The notes beneath the pieces were generated by a model. The model saw nothing but the letters and a program-made list of their open reading frames with translations. It did not search any database and was not told the DNA's origin. A program made the position numbers and the translations under genes. From Gammaproteobacteria bacterium (lineage in GTDB: Bacteria > Pseudomonadota > Gammaproteobacteria > Pseudomonadales > Azotimanducaceae): a stretch of 12,957 nucleotides of DNA. Where the stretch lies: positions 1 through 12,957 of the forward strand of contig JAUIKX010000077.1 in the NCBI GenBank assembly GCA_030430515.1, in the 5' to 3' direction. This document shows positions 6,585 through 12,957 of the stretch, piece by piece. Numbering within the stretch: position 1 is the stretch's first letter; every line of letters starts with the position of its first letter.

Positions 6585-7966
6585 CTGATGTACTCGCCCA
6601 TGCCGGCATGCTCCAGCGCCTGACGCTTGGCGTTCTCTAGGTCGTAGTGCATGCGCGATACGATTCTTTGTGCGTACAGCCCGCCACCCGCCTGAATGTT
6701 GGTTACGGCGGACCAGCCACCAAGTGCGTCCGCCGTGGTGTCGCGGATTGCGTGGAACAGTTTGGTGCGATAGACACCGTCCACGTCCTGACGCGTTCCC
6801 ATGTACTTGCGGACGAGGTGGCCTGATTCCTCATTTTCGAGATCAGCGATGGAGGGCGCCGTCAGCACCGACCCGCCAGCGATATCGTGCAGATGCCGCA
6901 CCATCAGAGAGTAGTTGGACGCGCCGTGGTACTTGCCTACATTGGTGTAGAGCTCATCCGGAAAGGCAGCACCGTCTGAGGTGATTTTGCAGTTCTCTAT
7001 CGCGGCCTCGAGGCTTGCGCGCACGAGCGATGCGTTGATCATCATCTCGGAGATTTTCTCCTTGATATGGCCGACGCGTTCGAGGCCGTTGGCCTCCGCG
7101 ATCAGCTGGGCGTAGCCCACAAGTCGGTCGTAGCCTGATGCCATGCTGGCTAGCCCGCCGAGGCGCTCCCACAAGCCCAGGCTGTGAGCGAACACGGCGG
7201 CAAACTCCGGCACACCATCCAGCAGTACCCGCTCGTTTGGCACGAACACGTCGTCGAATATGACGAAACCTTCGGGCGTGTGGTGTTTGCCGGACACCGG
7301 AAAATCGCGAACGTCCTCGTGACGCGGGTAGTAGGTGGTGTTGACGATCTTCACCCCTGGGGCGTTCACGGGCACCATGGCGGCAATGGCGTAATCCTCC
7401 TCGCCTTCCCGCATGGCCTTAGTGGGAATGGTCATCAGCTCGTGGCCCATGGAGGCGGCGGAGATATGCAGCTTGGCACCGCGTATCACCACGCCATCGT
7501 CCCGTCTTTCCACCACCCGCACATAGGCGTCGGGGTCGTCCTGCTGTGACGGTTTGCGGCTGCGATCACCTTTGGCGTCGGTGATGCACTGAGTGATCCG
7601 CACGTCACGACGTTGAGCATCCTTCACATAGGCACGGATGCGTTGGGCATTCTCCGGCAGTTTGCTCTCGATGCGGTCCGCGGCGGTCAACAGGGTCATG
7701 ATGGATGCGTAGGTAACGTGGGTCAGTAGGTCGACGGTTTCATGCAGCTCCACCTGCTCTCGGAGCTCCTTCGCCGAGCCCGGAACGGCCATGAAGTCAC
7801 CGACCGCTTCATCGCCGGGCTTGTAGAAGCGGTCGTAGCCGGCGGCGGCGGAGTCCACGGTGATGCCTAGAATCGGATCGGTGGCGACGTTGTCGACACG
7901 CTTGCCCTCGAAAAAAGTCTCCCGGCCGTCGTCCAGCGACTTTCGGTACTCTTCGCCTGTCATCAT
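6581..7966 (-). CDS. HpaB-family flavoprotein (4-hydroxyphenylacetate 3-hydroxylase-like oxygenase)
   Basis: A 461-residue member of the HpaB / 4-hydroxybutyryl-CoA dehydratase superfamily (acyl-CoA dehydrogenase fold, flavin-using). Typical blocks are TDAKGDRSRKP (129-139), DDGVVIRGAKLHISAAS (156-172), VIFDDVFVPNERV (235-247) and DIAGG (361-365). The dehydratase AbfD uses three Cys and one His for its 4Fe-4S cluster; by an ungapped alignment from memory, its His and third Cys become Glu267 and Ser274, and no Cys occurs before residue 127, so the dehydratase reaction is unlikely. A reduced-flavin monooxygenase or a dehydrogenase acting on a CoA thioester fits better. No flavin reductase partner (HpaC) lies in the window. 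The start at 7966 is chosen because GGAG lies 7 bases upstream; the frame extends to 8092 but would overlap the SDR gene. Last gene of the operon, 28 bases after the SDR. Confidence 0.85.
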   Translation of the reverse strand: MMTGEEYRKSLDDGRETFFEGKRVDNVATDPILGITVDSAAAGYDRFYKPGDEAVGDFMAVPGSAKELREQVELHETVDLLTHVTYASIMTLLTAADRIESKLPENAQRIRAYVKDAQRRDVRITQCITDAKGDRSRKPSQQDDPDAYVRVVERRDDGVVIRGAKLHISAASMGHELMTIPTKAMREGEEDYAIAAMVPVNAPGVKIVNTTYYPRHEDVRDFPVSGKHHTPEGFVIFDDVFVPNERVLLDGVPEFAAVFAHSLGLWERLGGLASMASGYDRLVGYAQLIAEANGLERVGHIKEKISEMMINASLVRASLEAAIENCKITSDGAAFPDELYTNVGKYHGASNYSLMVRHLHDIAGGSVLTAPSIADLENEESGHLVRKYMGTRQDVDGVYRTKLFHAIRDTTADALGGWSAVTNIQAGGGLYAQRIVSRMHYDLENAKRQALEHAGMGEYIS

Positions 7967-7994
7967 AGTGCTTCTCCCCTCGTTGAATTCTGAG

Positions 7995-8678
7995 TTAACG
8001 CTGCGCCCAGCCTCCTGAGAAAGGGATAGCCTGGCCGACAATGAAATCTGACTCGTCGCTGGCGAGGAACAGCGCAAACAGCGCGTCCTCATCCTCGGTT
8101 GCTAGCCGCCCCAGAGGCACCTGACGAGCCAGCGACTTTTTGAAACTCTCTTTCTCGCGCAGCTCCGGCGGGTAGTACACCGGATTTTCCACATAGTTCT
8201 GAGCGATGAGGTTGACCTGGACGTTGTGCGGCGCCACTTCCACACCCACTGACTGCACGTAGCCGACCTGGGCGGATCGCGCGGCGCTGTATGCGGCGAC
8301 GGTTTTGAGCCCCCGCATGGCAACGGCGCTGCCGTAAACGACGATCTTCCCTGACCTGCGTTCGATCATCTGCGGCAGCACCGCGCGACACAGCCTGTGC
8401 AGCGGGTGCACCATCATGTCGAAACAGGTTGCCCATGCCGCATCGTCCAGCTCGGTGACGGGCGTGCCGCTGAAGTTCGGCGAGGCGAGGTTGGCGACAA
8501 GCACGTCGATCGTTCCGCCTTCTTCGATGAGGGCTTCGCAGGCGCCGGGAGCGGTGAGGTCGCGCTCGTCCATCTGTACCTGTGCACCCTCACGCGTGAA
8601 TACGCGTTCCGTAGCCGCCCCCATATAGTCGTTTGCCTGCGTGACAAGCACGCGTTTGCCGGCCAGTCTGCCCGTCAT
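7995..8678 (-). CDS. Divergent short-chain dehydrogenase/reductase (SDR) with altered catalytic motifs
   Basis: A 227-residue Rossmann-fold protein of SDR size. The usual TGxxxGxG nucleotide motif is degraded to TQANDYMG (13-20), with only the last Gly kept. The strand-4 region reads VLVANLAS (59-66) in place of the common NNAG. Ser117 and Tyr130 of the catalytic triad are present, but YxxxK is YSAAR, so the catalytic Lys is Arg134. The C-terminus keeps the classical IPFSGGW (218-224). It could oxidise or reduce a beta-hydroxy or keto acyl intermediate with unusual cofactor binding, or it may be a non-catalytic partner of the HpaB-like protein encoded next to it. GGAG lies 7 bases before the ATG, and the gene starts 9 bases after the methyltransferase stop. 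Confidence 0.88.
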   Translation of the reverse strand: MTGRLAGKRVLVTQANDYMGAATERVFTREGAQVQMDERDLTAPGACEALIEEGGTIDVLVANLASPNFSGTPVTELDDAAWATCFDMMVHPLHRLCRAVLPQMIERRSGKIVVYGSAVAMRGLKTVAAYSAARSAQVGYVQSVGVEVAPHNVQVNLIAQNYVENPVYYPPELREKESFKKSLARQVPLGRLATEDEDALFALFLASDESDFIVGQAIPFSGGWAQR

Positions 8679-8687
8679 ATCGGCTCC

Positions 8688-9305
8688 TCAGCGTTTCGCC
8701 GCAACCCCGTGGATCATGAATGCAGCCCACCTTGGCCCGGGCGCGTAACCGGAGGTTTTCTCGCTGACGCTGAAACCGGCGGCTTCCAGCAGATCGTCGG
8801 CCCGACGCGTCAGGTGGCAACCGCCACCGATCTTCTTCCACAGCGGCTCGATGCGAGCCTGCCACTTCTGTACCTTCGGATCGTCTGAACGGCCGTGCTC
8901 CACAAACAGCAGTTCGCCGCCGGGCTTGAGTACCCGCCGCATCTCCTCGACGGCGCGATAGGGGTTGGGAATGCTGCACAGCGTCCAGGTGCAGACGATG
9001 GTGTCGAAGTGATTGTTGCCGACCGGCAGCTCTTCGCCGCTGATACCGAGCACATTGATGGGTTTGTTCAGCTGCTCAGCTCGTGCGCGCGCTTTTTCGC
9101 TCAGTTCTGCTGAAGGGTCGACGCCCGTGATGCTCTTCACGTCGTCAGAATAGTGCTGAAGGTTCAGCCCGCTGCCGATGCCGATCTCCAGCACCTCGCC
9201 GTGTGCTCTCGGCACGTACTGGCTGCGCAGCTCCGTCATGGCGGGCTGGCCGCAGAGCTTGTCGATCATGTTCGGCAGTACGTAACGTTCGTAGAGGTTG
9301 GCCAA
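8688..9305 (-). CDS. Class I SAM-dependent methyltransferase
   Basis: A 205-residue methyltransferase that would transfer a methyl group from S-adenosylmethionine; the acceptor is unknown. Motif I is VLEIGIGSGLNL (38-49), the acidic residue after strand 2 is Asp63, the motif IV region is FDTIVCTWTLCSIPN (100-114), and LKPGGELLFVEH (126-137) is the classic post-motif segment. The N-terminus LYERYVLPNMIDKLCG and the family-typical SGYAPGPRW tail resemble small METTL7/UbiE-like enzymes. The start at 9305 is a TTG preceded by a GGA-rich stretch; the family usually begins just before YERYVLP, which supports it over the ATG at 9269. It lies 12 bases after the ligase stop and 9 before the SDR, so it belongs to the operon although methylation is not an obvious catabolic step. 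Confidence 0.9.
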   Translation of the reverse strand: MANLYERYVLPNMIDKLCGQPAMTELRSQYVPRAHGEVLEIGIGSGLNLQHYSDDVKSITGVDPSAELSEKARARAEQLNKPINVLGISGEELPVGNNHFDTIVCTWTLCSIPNPYRAVEEMRRVLKPGGELLFVEHGRSDDPKVQKWQARIEPLWKKIGGGCHLTRRADDLLEAAGFSVSEKTSGYAPGPRWAAFMIHGVAAKR

Positions 9306-9317
9306 TTTTCTGGTTTC

Positions 9318-10850
9318 CTATTCAGTCCAATAGCGATCGCGCAGTACGCGCTTGTAGAGTTTGCCCGTCTCGTGCCGCGGCATTTCCTGTTCGTAGTCGA
9401 TGCTGCGAGGTGCCTTGTAACCTGCAAGATGGCTGCGGCAATGTTCGATCAGCGTTTCCGTAGTCGTTTCTGTTGGTTGGTAGTCCGGGTGGAGAACCAC
9501 TGCGGCTTTGACTTCTTCGCCGAACTCGTCGTTCGGTACGCCGAATACGGCGACATCAGTCACAGCCGGGTGATCGGCGAGCACGCCTTCGATCTCAGCA
9601 GGATAGATGTTGACGCCACCGGAAATGATCATGTCGATCTTCCGGTCGCTGAGGTAGAGGTAACCCTCCTCATCGAAGTAGCCGATGTCGCCGAAGGTGA
9701 AGACCCCTTTGTCCAGATGGACCGAAGCGGTTTTCTCAGGTTCATTGTGATATTCGAAGTCCGAACCGGATAGATTCCTGACGTAGATCTGGCCATGCTC
9801 GCCGCTGGGTAAAGGCTGGCCTTCGTCATCGCGGATCGAAATTTCTACCATCGGGCTGGGTCTGCCCACAGTGCCCGGCCGGGTCAGCCACTCTTCGGCG
9901 CTTGCAGTCGTTACGATGGAGCCTTCGGTGGAGCCGTAGTACTCGCTGATCACAGGCCCCCACCAGTCGATCATGTCGCGTTTGACTGCTGGCGGGCAGG
10001 GCGCAGCGCCGTGCCAGACGGCAACCAGGCTGTGGCCTCTGAAGTCTCTTTTTGCGCTCTCATCCAGCGCAAGCAGGCGATGGAACTGTGTCGGCACGAG
10101 GTGCACGTTGGTAATTCTGTTCGTGTCGATCAGATCGAGACACTCGGCGGCATCGAACTTGTGTCGCATTACCACGTGGCTGCCTGCGATCAGCGGGAGA
10201 AAGGAAAACGCCCATTGAGCTGAGTGGTACACCGGGCCGCACAAAAGCGTGTTGCCATCGCCCGGAATGTTGAGCATCTGAGAGAGACCCTTGCCGATCA
10301 TCTCCAGCACGTCCAGAGGCGCGCCCGGCGCCCAGGTGCTGGACTTTACACCCTTGGGGCGTCCGGTGGTCCCGGATGTGTAGAACATCGGACCGCCCAG
10401 ACACTGATCTGCCGGTTCCGTATCTGCCGCTTCTGATAGCAGCACCTCGTACTGGGCAAAATTACCTGAGCCGCGAATCTGAATGACCTCTCCAAGCGTT
10501 GGCGTTTTCTCTCTCGCCAGGGCTTCGCGAGCGACATCTGCAAAGCGGTCTTCGACGAAGAGCAGGCGGGCGCCGGAGTCTGCCAGAACGTATGCCAGCT
10601 CGTCGGCGGTGAAGTGCCAGTTCACGGGTACGCACAGAAGCCCTGACTGCGTTGCCGCCAGAAGCACCTCGAAGTACTCGCGGCCGTTACCGGCGAAAAT
10701 TGCGATGGTGTCCCCGGCTTTCAGGCCGCGCCCGCGCAGGGCGTTGATGAGCTGGTTGGTGCGGCGGTTCAATGCGCCCCAGGAGGTGGTGCCGCGCTCG
10801 TCGGTCAGCGCCGGCTGGTCACCCGGCTTGTCACTCGTGAAGCGGGTCAT
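9318..10850 (-). CDS. ANL-superfamily acyl-CoA synthetase (AMP-forming)
   Basis: A 510-residue adenylate-forming ligase that would activate a carboxylic acid to its CoA thioester, using ATP and releasing AMP. The motifs are complete: phosphate loop YTSGTTGRPKGV (157-168), YYGSTEG (304-310), the hinge region GDIGYFDEEGYLYLSDR (387-403), the CoA-binding ISGGVNIYPAEIE (409-421), and the catalytic Lys497 in ETGKLYK. The fatty-acid-binding pocket cannot be read by eye; the family includes FadD-like enzymes for fatty, aromatic and steroid side-chain acids. Here it most likely loads the pathway substrate. Its ATG comes one base after the stop of the dioxygenase gene (TGA-T-ATG), so the two are translationally coupled. 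Confidence 0.93.
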   Translation of the reverse strand: MTRFTSDKPGDQPALTDERGTTSWGALNRRTNQLINALRGRGLKAGDTIAIFAGNGREYFEVLLAATQSGLLCVPVNWHFTADELAYVLADSGARLLFVEDRFADVAREALAREKTPTLGEVIQIRGSGNFAQYEVLLSEAADTEPADQCLGGPMFYTSGTTGRPKGVKSSTWAPGAPLDVLEMIGKGLSQMLNIPGDGNTLLCGPVYHSAQWAFSFLPLIAGSHVVMRHKFDAAECLDLIDTNRITNVHLVPTQFHRLLALDESAKRDFRGHSLVAVWHGAAPCPPAVKRDMIDWWGPVISEYYGSTEGSIVTTASAEEWLTRPGTVGRPSPMVEISIRDDEGQPLPSGEHGQIYVRNLSGSDFEYHNEPEKTASVHLDKGVFTFGDIGYFDEEGYLYLSDRKIDMIISGGVNIYPAEIEGVLADHPAVTDVAVFGVPNDEFGEEVKAAVVLHPDYQPTETTTETLIEHCRSHLAGYKAPRSIDYEQEMPRHETGKLYKRVLRDRYWTE

Positions 10851-10851
10851 A

Positions 10852-11724
10852 TCAGATGCTGCTCCTGGACAGTTTCATTCGTCGATGCTCGTTGGGGGCC
10901 GCGCGGTAGACTGGCCGCTCTCCTTTGATGGTTACGCGATGGCCGCTGCGTGTCTGAGGCCAGTAGTCCCACAGGGCCAGATGTTGCGTGCATCGGTTGT
11001 CCCATAGCGCGATATCGTTCTCCTGCCATTTGAAGCGCACCTGAAATTCCGCCCGTTGCTGATGCCGGAACAAAAGATCCAGCAGCGCGCGGCTCTCGTC
11101 GCTGGAGAGGTTTTGTATGCGCGTGGTAAAGCTCGGGTTGACGTAGAGCGCCTGCCGGCCTGTTTCCGGGTGCGTGCGAACCACCGGGTGCACGGCGCTT
11201 GGATAGCGTTTGCCGGCATCGTCGACGCCCCGGTCGGCGTATCGACCCCGATAGATATGCTCCGAATCATGCAGGGCAGTGAGCTCGCAGAGAAAGTTCT
11301 GCATTGGTTCCGACAGGGTCTCGAAGGCCGCATACATGCTGGAAAATAGCGTATCACCGCCGGTCTCGGGCACTGTATGCAGCTGCAGCATGGTGGCCAG
11401 CGGCGGTTCCTCGTCGCAGGACACATCGGTGTGCCAGCCATTGCCGTTGGCGACCTTTGAGTGCTCATCCGCGTAAATGACGAAGAGTTCCGGGTAACCG
11501 TCGAGATGAGGTGCCGCTGGATGAAAGTGCAACGGCCCGAACCGTTTCGCGAAATTGATTTGTGTTTCCGGTTCCAGCTTCGGCTGATCGCGAACAAACA
11601 GCACCTGATGCGCCCACAGTGCGTGCTGGATCTGTTCGAACTGGTCGCCGTCCAGGCGAGCCAGGTCGGCGCCGCTGACTTCGGCGCCGATACACGGGGC
11701 CAGCGGCGTGACCTGTAGCGCCAC
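10852..11724 (-). CDS. TauD/TfdA-family Fe(II)/2-oxoglutarate-dependent dioxygenase
   Basis: A 290-residue cytosolic non-heme iron oxygenase that couples decarboxylation of 2-oxoglutarate to substrate hydroxylation, often with release of the hydroxylated fragment. The iron triad is visible as His98 and Asp100 (GWHTD) and His248 in WDNRCTQH. Arg263 (GHRVTIKGERP) and Thr125 (GGDTLF) correspond to the 2-oxoglutarate-binding residues of E. coli TauD. Length and N-terminus (MALQVTPLAPCIGAEVSG) are standard. Known members act on taurine, phenoxyacetates and other small acids, so the substrate is open; the setting suggests a carboxylic acid or its CoA ester. The start is GTG at 11724, two bases after the thiolase stop, with an AAAG-like weak ribosome site, so it probably depends on coupling. 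No sulfur-assimilation genes are nearby, which argues against taurine. Confidence 0.93.
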   Translation of the reverse strand: MALQVTPLAPCIGAEVSGADLARLDGDQFEQIQHALWAHQVLFVRDQPKLEPETQINFAKRFGPLHFHPAAPHLDGYPELFVIYADEHSKVANGNGWHTDVSCDEEPPLATMLQLHTVPETGGDTLFSSMYAAFETLSEPMQNFLCELTALHDSEHIYRGRYADRGVDDAGKRYPSAVHPVVRTHPETGRQALYVNPSFTTRIQNLSSDESRALLDLLFRHQQRAEFQVRFKWQENDIALWDNRCTQHLALWDYWPQTRSGHRVTIKGERPVYRAAPNEHRRMKLSRSSI

Positions 11725-11726
11725 CT

Positions 11727-12869
11727 TTACTTCGAGAGAATGGTGACGCCGGATAGTCCCGGCGCGCCATAAACGTGGGTGTAGCCGGTGCGGGGCTGGT
11801 TCGGCACCTGGCGCTTGCCGGCTTCGCCGCGCAGCTGCAGGGCGATCTCATAGACCTGGCGCAGGCCCGACGCGCCGATAGGCTCACCGTTTGCCAGGCA
11901 GCCGCCGTCGGTGTTTACCGGCAGACGCCCGTCGATTTCCGTCCAGCCCTCGGCGAGCCACTTCTCCTGTTCGCCGTCGGCGCAGAAGCCGTTCTCCGAC
12001 ATATGCATGATCTCTGCGCCGGACTCCGTGTCCTGCAGCTGCGCCACGTCGATGTCTTCGGGGCCGATGCCGGCCATCTCGAAAGCCGCCTTCGAAGCTT
12101 TGACGGTGGGCGCATCGGCGCGGTCGAGCGCCTGGCCCTGCGTAAACACTTCGAACGAGCCGAAGTTGCGGGTGCGCACGACTGCAGCTTTCAGAAACAC
12201 CGGGTTCGAGGTGAACTGCTTGGCTTTGTCGGCGCGGCACAGAATCATTGCGCAACCGCCTTCCGCTGGGGAGCAGAACATGTACTTGCGCAGCGGATGG
12301 CAGACCATCGGTGAGTTCGCGACTTCCTCGTAGCTGAACGCGTTCTTGCGCCAGGCGTTGGGGTTCATGGCGCCGTTTTTGTAGTTCTTCACAGCTACCC
12401 GGGTCAGGGTGTCTTCGGTGACGCCGTATTCATGCATATAGCGCTGAATCTTCATGCCGAAAAACTGCGGGGTCAGTGCCATACCAACGTCGCCGTACCA
12501 TTTGCCCAGACCGCTGCCTTCCGGGTCGACGGTGAAGGCGCCGCGCGGGTGCTTGTCGAAGCCCACCGCCATACCGATGTCGAACATTCCGGACTGGATG
12601 GCCATGTAGGCGGACTGCAGGGCGCTGCCGCCTGTCGCGCAGCCGTTGGATACGTTGATGAACTGCAGGCCGGTCAGGCCCAGCTTCGACACCATGGTGT
12701 CGGCCTTTTCTGCTGCGGCGCTGCCGCCATAGGCGAACTCCATGTCCTGCCAGTCGAGGCCTGCGTCTGACAGTGCCTGTCGGGCGGCGAACACGCCCTG
12801 ATCGAGACCGGTGGCGCCGTCGGTGCGGCCGAAAGGGTGAATACCAATGCCGATGATTGCTACGTCCAC
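11727..12869 (-). CDS. SCP2-type thiolase family protein (thiolase or Ltp-like aldolase)
   Basis: A 380-residue thiolase-fold enzyme. The nucleophile Cys77 lies in NVSNGCATGGSALQ (72-85). The C-terminal signature is GGCLANGEPIGASG (322-335), where ordinary thiolases have GHPxGATG, so the catalytic His is replaced by Glu329. The last motif is YTHVYGAPGLSG (363-374) and lacks the second Cys of classical thiolases. This pattern belongs to the SCP2/lipid-transfer branch, some of which are thiolases and some (Ltp2) retro-aldolases in sterol side-chain degradation, usually working with a DUF35 OB-fold partner. The role here would be carbon-carbon cleavage of a CoA thioester. The GTG at 12869 has an AGGAG site seven bases upstream. 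Thirteen bases before it ends a probable partner gene. Confidence 0.9.
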   Translation of the reverse strand: MDVAIIGIGIHPFGRTDGATGLDQGVFAARQALSDAGLDWQDMEFAYGGSAAAEKADTMVSKLGLTGLQFINVSNGCATGGSALQSAYMAIQSGMFDIGMAVGFDKHPRGAFTVDPEGSGLGKWYGDVGMALTPQFFGMKIQRYMHEYGVTEDTLTRVAVKNYKNGAMNPNAWRKNAFSYEEVANSPMVCHPLRKYMFCSPAEGGCAMILCRADKAKQFTSNPVFLKAAVVRTRNFGSFEVFTQGQALDRADAPTVKASKAAFEMAGIGPEDIDVAQLQDTESGAEIMHMSENGFCADGEQEKWLAEGWTEIDGRLPVNTDGGCLANGEPIGASGLRQVYEIALQLRGEAGKRQVPNQPRTGYTHVYGAPGLSGVTILSK

Positions 12870-12882
12870 GTTGAGTCTCCTG

Positions 12883-12957
12883 TCAAAGTTCTTCTACGGG
12901 TTGAAAGAAATACGAAATAATGTCTTTGCCGTCGCGTTCGATGAATTTCTCCACAAC
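12883..12957 (-). CDS. C-terminal end of an upstream operon gene, possibly DUF35 OB-fold protein
   Basis: Only the last 24 codons are in the window, ending in KDIISYFFQPVEEL and TGA at 12883. The frame is open to the right edge and the stop lies 13 bases before the thiolase start, so it is the preceding operon gene. SCP2-type thiolases are commonly preceded or followed by a small zinc-ribbon/OB-fold (DUF35) protein that ends in a similar Phe-x-Pro tail, hence the suggestion. The fragment is too short to prove the family. Confidence 0.5.
   Translation of the reverse strand, partial: VVEKFIERDGKDIISYFFQPVEEL

Noticed and set aside
6599..6618. CATGCCGGCATG palindrome near the 3' ends of the convergent genes as a bidirectional terminator
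   Set aside because: It lies inside the HpaB-like coding sequence and has no T-run on either side.
7967..8092. N-terminal extension of the HpaB-like protein to 8092
   Set aside because: It would overlap the SDR gene by about 100 bases, is unlike the family N-terminus, and a good ribosome site precedes the ATG at 7966.

Overview
The window is about 60% G+C, densely packed, and looks like chromosomal DNA from a free-living, probably aquatic, gammaproteobacterium. The main reasons are a GloA very close to the enterobacterial form (metal ligands at nearly identical positions), a BepA-like lipoprotein metalloprotease, an RND pump operon and a long acyl-CoA-type catabolic operon. The lineage is an inference. 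I see no RNA genes, insertion sequences, phage genes or CRISPR arrays, and no gene-free stretch longer than 300 bases.

Left part (1-2856, minus strand): an RND efflux operon. The permease runs off the left edge. Its membrane-fusion adaptor, just upstream, is split between two frames and appears to lack roughly 40 codons at the break, so it is called a pseudogene. The upstream region (2857-3087) carries a near-perfect 16-bp palindrome and a second copy of its half-site, plausible operator sites.

Middle part (3088-4849, minus strand): a glutathione pair (glyoxalase I, then a glutathione S-transferase), followed going upstream by a convincing intrinsic terminator that ends the transcript of a 49-residue single-span membrane protein, and then a 65-residue helical hypothetical protein. 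A lone plus-strand gene (5025-6584) encodes a secreted M48 lipoprotein protease with TPR repeats. Its stop codon overlaps the stop of the convergent catabolic operon.

Right part (6581-12957, minus strand): a tightly packed operon of at least seven genes with gaps of only 1 to 28 bases. In transcription order these are the end of a probable OB-fold/DUF35-like protein, an SCP2-type thiolase, a TauD-like Fe(II)/2-oxoglutarate dioxygenase, an ANL-family acyl-CoA ligase, a SAM methyltransferase, a divergent SDR, and an HpaB-family flavoprotein. Two different oxygen-using enzyme families sit beside CoA activation and thiolytic or aldolytic cleavage. This suggests a catabolic route for a carboxylic acid I cannot name: CoA activation, hydroxylation or desaturation, oxidation, then carbon-carbon cleavage. 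Several members carry changed active-site positions: the SDR has Arg for the catalytic Lys and a degraded glycine motif, the thiolase has GEP for GHP, and the HpaB homologue lacks the iron-sulfur ligands of 4-hydroxybutyryl-CoA dehydratase. This operon is the best candidate here for an undescribed system.
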